This document shows positions 6,691-10,990 of a stretch of 10,990 nucleotides of DNA, in pieces; position 1 is the first letter of the stretch; every line of letters begins with the position of its first letter. The notes under the pieces are model-generated. The model was not told the origin of the DNA, did not search any database, and was given only the letters and a program-made list of their open reading frames with translations. Position numbers and translations under genes: made by a program. The stretch comes from JARRQB01 sp965368585 (GTDB taxonomy: Bacteria; Pseudomonadota; Gammaproteobacteria; Chromatiales; Chromatiaceae): the NCBI GenBank assembly GCA_965368585.1, contig CBDUNM010000163.1, positions 1-10,990 of the forward strand, given 5' to 3'.

Positions 6691-6975
6691 GTGAAATCAG
6701 CGACTGCACGTCCATCAGCCGTAGCCGGAGTTCGGGAACTGCGGCGACACATTGCGTTGCTGGTGAGCGTCGATCCGTCCGAAGCGCCATTTCTGCGTTG
6801 CTATCTGGATCTCAGCGATGGCCAGGTACCGGCCAGGCGCCAGCTCGAAGCACGTACTCGAACGTTGCGCCTAAGCCTGAGCGGGGTAGCGACCATCGAC
6901 TTCGATCAAGCAGTCGCGATGGTCGAGACGGCGCTGGACGCGATACCCGCAGCGGCGTTCGAACCGGTGGCCTGA
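6691..6975 (+). CDS. Short baeRF-like protein (N-terminal domain only)
   Basis: A GTG start at 6691 is chosen because GAGG lies 9 bases upstream and the recognisable protein begins there; the frame extends to 6436 but with low-quality sequence. The product is 94 aa. The segment RELRRHIALLVSVDPSEAPFL then RCYLDLSDG, followed by RRQLEARTRTLRLSL and a helix FDQAVAMVETALDAI, resembles the opening of bacterial eRF1-like (baeRF, also 'host attachment'/Vms1-like) proteins. These act at ribosomes or on peptidyl-tRNA and are usually ~350–400 aa. Here the frame stops after that first domain, and no continuation appears in other frames. Either it is a remnant or a stand-alone domain. It is followed after 19 bases by an HPF-like gene, which suggests a shared translational role. 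Family assignment rests on motif style alone. Confidence 0.55.
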   Translation: MKSATARPSAVAGVRELRRHIALLVSVDPSEAPFLRCYLDLSDGQVPARRQLEARTRTLRLSLSGVATIDFDQAVAMVETALDAIPAAAFEPVA

Positions 6976-6994
6976 GAGTCGATGGGGTTAACCA

Positions 6995-7282
6995 ATGCGT
7001 GTCCGGATAGAAGCCTCCAACGATCTGGTGGCCGCCAGCGTGCGACGGCTGTTGAGTTTTGCCCTGGCGCCTGTGGCTCTCGACATCGCGGCCGCCCGGG
7101 TCCGCGTGGATGTCGTATATGACCCGTTAGGGGTGCAGCTCACCCGCTGCTGCACCGAACTCGACCTCTGCAACGGTCAACGCGTCGCCGTGGAGGAGAT
7201 GCAGAGTCGTCAGGATCTGGCGGTATCGCGCGCCCTGAACCGTTGCGCTAGAACCGTGCAAAGACGTCTGCGACCGGCTTAG
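6995..7282 (+). CDS. HPF/RaiA-like ribosome-associated protein
   Basis: A 95-aa protein resembling the ribosome hibernation factor / sigma-54 modulation domain (S30AE), which binds the 30S decoding centre in stressed or resting cells. The ATG at 6995 has GGGG 7 bases upstream. The βαβββα order is readable: strand MRVRIEAS, helix VAASVRRLLSFAL, strand ARVRVDVVYD, strand CCTELDLCN, strand QRVAVEEMQS and helix DLAVSRALNRCARTVQRRL. The last two elements match the family's conserved 'g..v.v.e…A…A.dr..r.v.r.L' ending most closely. It is about the length of YfiA/HPF-short, without the C-terminal dimerisation domain of long HPF. It probably forms an operon with the baeRF-like gene 19 bases upstream. 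Confidence 0.7.
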   Translation: MRVRIEASNDLVAASVRRLLSFALAPVALDIAAARVRVDVVYDPLGVQLTRCCTELDLCNGQRVAVEEMQSRQDLAVSRALNRCARTVQRRLRPA

Positions 7283-7287
7283 CGCTG

Positions 7288-7304
7288 GCACCGTTGTACG
7301 GTGC
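7288..7304 (+). terminator. Hairpin just after the HPF-like gene
   Basis: GCACCG–ttgta–CGGTGC, a perfect 6-bp stem starting 6 bases after the stop. The position suits a terminator or mRNA-stabilising hairpin, but there is no T-run. Confidence 0.45.
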
Positions 7305-7538
7305 GGCCATCTCATGTCGTGGCTAGAATGCCTTCGTCGATAACCTTTCCATCGGCTCGGCCGCCTGACCGACGAATTTTTGATTGACCCCTGCTACGGC
7401 GAATTCGCTCGCCGACTACCGTTCGGGCGCACGCTGCGAGACAGCGTAACGTCCCGGGCAGGCCGTGATCTGTCACCGCACAGGTACTGATCTATTGTAC
7501 GATCGACTGGACGACGAAGCGCCGTAGGAGGCGTCGTC

Positions 7539-7697
7539 ATGGCCGATGCGACTGAACGCAGCGACGTGATTCGACGAGAGCGCTCGGCTTCTGCAGCTCA
7601 ACCACCAAAGGGCAGTGTTTGCGCGTCCGCAAGTGGACATGGTCTTGCGTGCAGGCCTCAACGGCACCGTCCGCACTTTCGTTCAGATGCATACTGA
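7539..7697 (+). CDS. Small ORF with ideal ribosome-binding site (52 aa), possibly a frameshifted gene
   Basis: AGGAGG (7526–7531) stands 7 bases before the ATG, the best ribosome-binding site in the window. The frame as given yields 52 aa: MADATERSDVIRRERS…, ending in a His/Arg/Pro-rich tail at 7697. From about 7570 the +1 frame reads more like protein: SARLLQLNHQRAVFARPQVDMVLRAGLNGTVRTFVQM. Removing one base near 7570–7580 would join MADATERSDVIR to ESARLLQLNHQ…. The +1 frame stays open into the next gene, so its true end is unclear. Either a real 52-aa peptide or the start of an eroded gene is possible. I do not recognise either version. Confidence 0.4.
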   Translation: MADATERSDVIRRERSASAAQPPKGSVCASASGHGLACRPQRHRPHFRSDAY

Positions 7698-7716
7698 GTT
7701 CGAAAAAACCGAAGTG

Positions 7717-7738
7717 AAAATCGCATATATTCGATTTT
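7717..7738. promoter_or_regulatory. AT-rich inverted repeat upstream of the antiporter operon
   Basis: AAAATCG (7717–7723) and CGATTTT (7732–7738) are perfect 7-bp arms around an 8-base centre containing a −10-like TATATT (7726–7731). A T-rich run follows. It could be an operator over a promoter, or a weak intrinsic terminator. No matching −35 is clear. Confidence 0.4.
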
Positions 7739-7827
7739 TATTTTGTTCTGCGCACACGCATCATACGCCTCGTGACCGGCATATTCCGGCGCTGAGAACC
7801 AATAATCGAGTAACCCAGGAGAACCTT

Positions 7828-7986
7828 ATGAGTCTGATGGAAGTCGCATTTCTTTCGGTTGCGGGCACCGCGGCGGCTCTTAAACTGGGCGCGATCACGG
7901 TGGCGGCGGTGTGGGCCATACGCAGTTTGTTTGAGCGGTACCACGGCGTGCCGGTAACGTCGCGCGTTCAAAACCCGCGTGTTTGA
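7828..7986 (+). CDS. Small membrane protein leading the antiporter operon (52 aa)
   Basis: The ATG at 7828 follows AGGAGA (7817–7822) by 5 bases. The 52-aa product has one long hydrophobic region, VAFLSVAGTAAALKLGAITVAAVWAI broken by a single Lys, so one or two membrane passes. A charged tail (RSLFERYHGVPVTSRVQNPRV) follows. It ends one base before the MrpE start (TGA-C-ATG), so the two are almost certainly cotranslated. I do not recognise the family, and it is not one of the seven standard Mrp subunits. By position it may be an accessory or assembly subunit of the antiporter. It is too short for routine annotation and easily missed. Confidence 0.7.
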   Translation: MSLMEVAFLSVAGTAAALKLGAITVAAVWAIRSLFERYHGVPVTSRVQNPRV

Positions 7987-7987
7987 C

Positions 7988-8473
7988 ATGAGTGCCGTGA
8001 CCTTCGATTCGCGTGCGGCCCTGACGCTGGCGCTGTTCGCCGGGCTCTGGTGGCTGTTGACGGTCGGCGACTGGAGCTCCTGGCTGATCGGGTTGCCGGT
8101 GGTCGCGGCAGCCGCCTGGACGGCGCGGCGGTTGCGGCCTGAAAGCGCCGGGCGGATCTCACTGCGAGGGTTGTTGCGTTTCCTGCCGTTCTTCGCCTGG
8201 GAGTCCCTGCGCGGTGGTATCGACGTAGCCTCGCGAACCCTGGCGCCGCGGCTGCGCATACAGCCCGGTTTGGTTGCCTATCGGATCCGCTTGCAACGAT
8301 CCGATGCACGCATGTTCTTCGCCAACTGCGTAAGCCTGTTGCCCGGCACGCTGGCGGCGGATCTGCGTGACGATGTCCTTGACGTGCACATGCTCGATCG
8401 GCGGGTCGACCCGGTCCCGGAACTGCGGCGGCTGGAACTCGCGGTGTCCGGCGTATATCCCGACGGTCGGTAG
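7988..8473 (+). CDS. mrpE: Mrp/Mnh antiporter subunit E
   Basis: A 161-aa inner-membrane subunit of the multisubunit cation/proton antiporter (MnhE/PhaE, also MbhA). The ATG at 7988 lies one base after the upstream stop; a GTG at 7979 is in frame but inside the previous gene. Two hydrophobic segments occupy the N-terminal ~50 residues (ALTLALFAGLWWLLT and SWLIGLPVVAAAAW). The family's cytosolic part follows: LPFFAWESLRGGIDVASRTL, then the conserved RMFFANCVSLLPGTLAADL and LDVHMLDRR. Length and motifs are normal. No separate strong ribosome-binding site is seen, so translation is probably coupled to the small upstream gene. MrpE is needed for assembly of the complex rather than being a channel itself. 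Confidence 0.93.
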   Translation: MSAVTFDSRAALTLALFAGLWWLLTVGDWSSWLIGLPVVAAAAWTARRLRPESAGRISLRGLLRFLPFFAWESLRGGIDVASRTLAPRLRIQPGLVAYRIRLQRSDARMFFANCVSLLPGTLAADLRDDVLDVHMLDRRVDPVPELRRLELAVSGVYPDGR

Positions 8474-8489
8474 CGGAGGAATTTCGGCC

Positions 8490-8756
8490 ATGTTCGAATC
8501 AAACGTTGTGCTTTCGGTGGCGAGCTTGTTGCTGTTGCTCACGCTGGGCTTGGGCCTGATCCGAGCCCTCCGCGGACCGACCCTGCAGGATCGAATGCTA
8601 GCGGTGCAACTGCTGGGAACGGGTGGGGTTGCGCTGCTGTTGCTGATGGCCGGCCTGTGGCGCGCGCCCGCCCTCGTCGACGTCGCGCTGATCCTGGCCA
8701 TGCTGGCGGTGGTGGCGGTGGCCGCCCTGACCCGCCGGGAGGCAGACCGTGACTGA
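8490..8756 (+). CDS. mrpF: Mrp/Mnh antiporter subunit F
   Basis: An 88-aa membrane subunit (MnhF/PhaF, MbhB-like). The ATG at 8490 has GGAGGA 9 bases upstream. Three membrane helices are visible: VVLSVASLLLLLTLGLGLIRAL, LLGTGGVALLLLMAGL and VDVALILAMLAVVAVAAL. The family signature RALRGPTLQDRMLA lies between the first two (expected R-x-GP-x-x-x-DR). It is separated by 16 bases from mrpE and overlaps mrpG by 8 bases. Length is typical. Together with E and G it forms the small-subunit end of the complex. Confidence 0.93.
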   Translation: MFESNVVLSVASLLLLLTLGLGLIRALRGPTLQDRMLAVQLLGTGGVALLLLMAGLWRAPALVDVALILAMLAVVAVAALTRREADRD

Positions 8757-9030
8757 TCTGATCGCCGTTTTGCTGATATTCGCCGGAATCGCGTTTTTCG
8801 CCGCGGGCAGCATCGGTTTGCTTCGCTTGCCCGACCTGCATTCGCGCCTGCATGCCCTGACCAAGGCCGACAACCTGGGTCTGGGGCTGCTGGTGGCCGG
8901 ACTCGCGGTGCTCGACGGCTCGCTGCTCAACGCCGCCAAGCTGCTGCTGTTGTGGGTACTGGTGTTGGCGGGCAGCGCCGCGGCCGCGCACCTGATCGCG
9001 CAACAAGCGCTGCGGCGGGGGAATTCGTGA
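8749..9030 (+). CDS. mrpG: Mrp/Mnh antiporter subunit G
   Basis: A 93-aa membrane subunit (MnhG/PhaG, MbhC-like). A GTG start at 8749, inside the end of mrpF, is preceded by GGGAGG and is the only sensible start. The family motif GSIGLLRLPDLHSRLHALTK is complete, followed by ADNLGLGLLVAGLAV and a third helix AAKLLLLWVLVLAGSAAAAHLI. There are three membrane helices in all. Its stop overlaps the next start by one base (GTGATG), which indicates tight translational coupling. Confidence 0.93.
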   Translation: MTDLIAVLLIFAGIAFFAAGSIGLLRLPDLHSRLHALTKADNLGLGLLVAGLAVLDGSLLNAAKLLLLWVLVLAGSAAAAHLIAQQALRRGNS

Positions 9031-10001
9031 TGGACGTCGGGGTGTGGCTTGCAGTGGACCTCGTGCTGGCATTGCTGCTGGTCGGCCTGGGGTGGGCTGC
9101 CGTTTCCAGCTCGGATCTGCAGCGTGGTGTGGTCCTGTTCATCGCCTTCGGCCTGTTGCTGGCACTGGTATGGGCACGGCTGCGCGCCCCGGACCTTGCC
9201 CTGGCGGAAGCGGCCATCGGCGCGGGTCTGTCCGGCGCGTTGCTCCTGGCGGCATTGCGGGACGAGCCCGTACCGGAGGAGGGCAGCGATTTCGTCTCGG
9301 GTCCGCTTGCCTGGGCGGTGAGTCTACTGACCTTGGTGCTGGGCGTTGTCGTTGCCTGGGCCCTGCTAGAGGGGATCGCCGACGGTGACCCGATACGGCT
9401 CGCCGACCAAGTGTACGCGCAGCTCCCGCACAGCGGCGTGAGCAACCCCGTCACCGCGGTGCTGCTCAATTTCCGCGCCTACGACACCCTGCTGGAACTG
9501 GCCGTGCTGTTGTCTGCCGTGCTCGGTGTCATGGCTTTGGGGCCGGCGCGCCCGGGTTTTCGCCCAGCGGGCCAGATGCTCGGTGGCTTGGTGACCTGGC
9601 TGGTGCCGTTGCTGATCATCACCGCCGGCTACTTACTGTGGGTCGGGGCGCACGCACCGGGCGGCGCGTTTCAAGCCGGGGCGTTGCTGGCCGGCGCCGC
9701 CGTGTTGCTGCGCCTGGTCGGGTTCAACGGCGCGGGGCTGCCTCGACCGGCGATGCAACGCGGTTTGCTGGCGGGCGGCGTCGGCGTTTTCCTGGCCGTG
9801 GGTTTGCTGGTCACGGCGGGCGGCGCGGCCTTTCTGCAATACCCGCAGGGTGCAGACGGCGCCTTGATTCTGCTGATCGAGAGCGCCGCCACGCTGGCCA
9901 TCGGCTGCACGCTGGCGCTGATCTACATCGGGGGGCGTCCGCCGGGCTGGGAAAACGGCGCGACGCCTCCGACGTCGAAAATGAACCGGGAGGCTCGCTG
10001 A
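9030..10001 (+). CDS. Fused MbhD–MbhE–MrpB (MbhF)-like antiporter subunit
   Basis: A 323-aa protein with about nine membrane helices that joins segments usually found separately. Residues 1–80 match MbhD/DUF4040 (VLFIAFGLLLALVWARLRAPDLALAEAAIG). Residues ~90–170 match MbhE, the last part of MrpA (VTAVLLNFRAYDTLLELAVLL). Residues ~180–305 are MrpB/MnhB (PLLIITAGYLLWVGAHAPGG, then FQAG and a late ALIYIGG). The first two segments correspond to the C-terminal part of MrpA. A full-length NuoL-like MrpA is not seen up to this point in the operon; it would have to lie downstream or be absent. The ATG at 9030 overlaps the mrpG stop. The conserved Glu60 (APDLALAEA) and His208 (HAPGG) are present. It is likely in the ion-translocating membrane arm. 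Domain limits are judged by eye. Confidence 0.87.
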   Translation: MDVGVWLAVDLVLALLLVGLGWAAVSSSDLQRGVVLFIAFGLLLALVWARLRAPDLALAEAAIGAGLSGALLLAALRDEPVPEEGSDFVSGPLAWAVSLLTLVLGVVVAWALLEGIADGDPIRLADQVYAQLPHSGVSNPVTAVLLNFRAYDTLLELAVLLSAVLGVMALGPARPGFRPAGQMLGGLVTWLVPLLIITAGYLLWVGAHAPGGAFQAGALLAGAAVLLRLVGFNGAGLPRPAMQRGLLAGGVGVFLAVGLLVTAGGAAFLQYPQGADGALILLIESAATLAIGCTLALIYIGGRPPGWENGATPPTSKMNREAR

Positions 10002-10285
10002 TGCTTTTTCCCGAAACGCTCTACGGTCTGGTCGGCGCGGCCCTGTTCGCGCTGGGTTTGCGCGGCGCGTTGCTGCGCCGGTCTTTGCTCGGACGGGTGG
10101 TGGCCGTGAATATCTGCGGTGCCGGCGTGTTCTTGATGTTCGTGGTTCTCGCCTACCGGGGACCGGAGCTGGTCCCGGACGCGGTGCCTCACGCCCTGGT
10201 GCTGACCGGCATCGTGGTGGCGGTCAGCGCGACCGGGCTGGCGCTCGCCCTGGGACGCCGTTTGGGACCGGCCGGCGATGAATAG
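10001..10285 (+). CDS. mrpC: Mrp/Mnh antiporter subunit C (NuoK-like)
   Basis: A 94-aa, three-helix membrane subunit (MnhC/PhaC, MbhG-like), homologous to NuoK of complex I. The ATG at 10001 overlaps the previous stop by one base and has GGGAGG 7 bases upstream. The family signature PDAVPHALVLTGIVVAVS follows helix AVNICGAGVFLMFVVLAY, then helix LALALGRRL. It is slightly shorter than many MrpC proteins (~110 aa) at both ends, with no key motif missing. It overlaps mrpD by 8 bases. In the complex it pairs with MrpD-type subunits in proton translocation. Confidence 0.93.
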   Translation: MLFPETLYGLVGAALFALGLRGALLRRSLLGRVVAVNICGAGVFLMFVVLAYRGPELVPDAVPHALVLTGIVVAVSATGLALALGRRLGPAGDE

Positions 10286-10990
10286 CCTGCTGATCTGGCC
10301 GATCGCCATCCCTCTGGCAGCCGCGCTGGGTGCCCTGCTGTGGCCCCGCCACGGCGGCCGCTTCGGCGTCGCGGCCGCCATCGCGACGCTGGTGGCGACG
10401 GGCTGGTTGTTATGGCGGGTCGTGACCGAGGGGCCATTGACTCATGCTCTGGGCGGTTGGGAACCGGGGTTGGGCATCGCCCTGCGGGCCGACGCACTTG
10501 CCGTGTCCCTGCTGCTGATGAGCTCGTTGGTGGCGCTGGGCGCGGGTGTCTTCGCCATCGGATATTTCACCAATGCCGCGGACCGGGCAAAGTTCTGGCC
10601 CCTATGGCTGTTGTTGTTGACCGCCTTGCATGCACTGCTGCTCGCGGCGGACCTGTTCAACCTCTATGTCACGCTCGAACTCCTGGGTCTCACCGCGGTG
10701 GCGCTGGGGGCGATGAACGGCGCGACCGACGCCGTCAAGGGCGCCTTACGCTACCTCGTGGTGGGACTGCTCGGCTCCATGATGTTTCTCGCCGGTGTGG
10801 TCCTGGTATACGCGCGTTACGGCAGTCTCGACATGGTGGCGCTGGCGTGGGTGGTGCAAGCCGAGCCCGCTGCCTGGGTGGCGCTGGTCCTGATGAGCGC
10901 CGGGCTGCTGATCAAGTGCGCGCTGTTCCCGCTGCATTTCTGGCTGCCTCCGGTCCACGCCAACGCCCCGGCGCCGGTCAGCGCCGCGTT
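10278..10990 (+). CDS. mrpD: Mrp/Mnh antiporter subunit D (NuoN-like), cut by window edge
   Basis: The ATG at 10278 overlaps the end of mrpC. The frame is open to the window edge (237 residues of a usual ~480–500). It is homologous to the proton-pumping NuoL/M/N subunits of complex I. Key residues are present: Glu134 in NLYVTLELLGL (the transmembrane-helix-5 Glu needed for activity), Lys213 in GLLIKCALFPLHFWL, and the family motif HFWLPPVHANAPAPVSA (220–236). At least six membrane helices are visible so far. In Mrp/Mbh operons of this order one or more further MrpD-like genes can follow, so the right side of this operon would be informative. Confidence 0.92.
   Translation, partial: MNSLLIWPIAIPLAAALGALLWPRHGGRFGVAAAIATLVATGWLLWRVVTEGPLTHALGGWEPGLGIALRADALAVSLLLMSSLVALGAGVFAIGYFTNAADRAKFWPLWLLLLTALHALLLAADLFNLYVTLELLGLTAVALGAMNGATDAVKGALRYLVVGLLGSMMFLAGVVLVYARYGSLDMVALAWVVQAEPAAWVALVLMSAGLLIKCALFPLHFWLPPVHANAPAPVSAA

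Larger units (their letters stand above)
7283..7827. other. Gene-poor stretch before the antiporter operon
   Basis: It contains the hairpin after the HPF-like gene (7288–7304), one small ORF with a strong ribosome-binding site (7539–7697), and an AT-rich inverted repeat (7717–7738). Base composition changes to AT-rich around 7700–7750, which suits a promoter or operator for the antiporter operon. No other gene is seen. Confidence 0.35.

Noticed and set aside
7828..10990. Membrane-bound hydrogenase (Mbh) instead of an antiporter
   Set aside because: Gene order is Mbh-like, but no hydrogenase large or small subunit or ferredoxin-like gene is in the window. An antiporter is the simpler reading.
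1..10990. CRISPR array, IS element or rRNA
   Set aside because: No regularly spaced repeats beyond the two-copy tandem, no transposase and no rRNA-like sequence were seen on either strand.

Overview
The window is GC-rich, Shine-Dalgarno-driven bacterial DNA. It most likely comes from a gammaproteobacterium, perhaps a free-living aquatic or chemolithotrophic one. The reasons are the gene types (DUF2339 envelope protein, OmpA-type lipoprotein, Rieske–glutamate synthase fusion, Mrp/Mbh-type antiporter operon) and the codon style. The lineage is an inference from gene content, not from a marker gene.

Layout. 1–396 (minus): the start of a DUF2339-type membrane protein, running off the left edge and broken by a one-base frameshift. 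397–1784: mostly non-coding, with one small orphan gene (980–1207) and a block of imperfect repeats and hairpins (about 1297–1590). 1785–2687 (minus): a peptidoglycan-binding OmpA-family lipoprotein. 3043–3414 (minus): a VOC/glyoxalase-fold protein, preceded by two adjacent inverted repeats that could be operators. 3891–5510 (plus): an unusual enzyme joining an N-terminal Rieske 2Fe-2S domain to a glutamate-synthase FMN/3Fe-4S core. 5591–5788 (minus): a short conserved-looking protein, convergent with it. 5841–6342 (minus): an unrecognised gene split by one extra A in an A-run.

6691–7282 (plus): a two-gene unit. The first product resembles only the N-terminal domain of the bacterial eRF1-like (baeRF) family. 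The second is a short HPF/RaiA-like ribosome-associated protein. Both point to ribosome hibernation or rescue under stress. 7283–7827 is poor in genes but contains a 52-codon ORF with an ideal ribosome-binding site, which may be a broken gene.

7828 to the right edge (plus): a tightly packed operon for a multisubunit cation/proton antiporter. It encodes a small membrane protein, then MrpE, MrpF, MrpG, a protein fusing MbhD-, MbhE- and MrpB/MbhF-like segments, MrpC, and the start of MrpD. Genes abut or overlap by a few bases. The order E-F-G-(DE)B-C-D matches the membrane arm of archaeal Mbh-type complexes rather than the usual bacterial mrpABCDEFG order. Its likely role is Na+/H+ (or another ion/proton) exchange for pH, Na+ or energy homeostasis.

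Two genes, and possibly a third, carry single-base frameshifts. Either the accessory part of the window is eroding or the assembly has small indel errors. The most unusual protein is the Rieske–GltS fusion. The most suggestive small system is the baeRF-like plus HPF-like pair.
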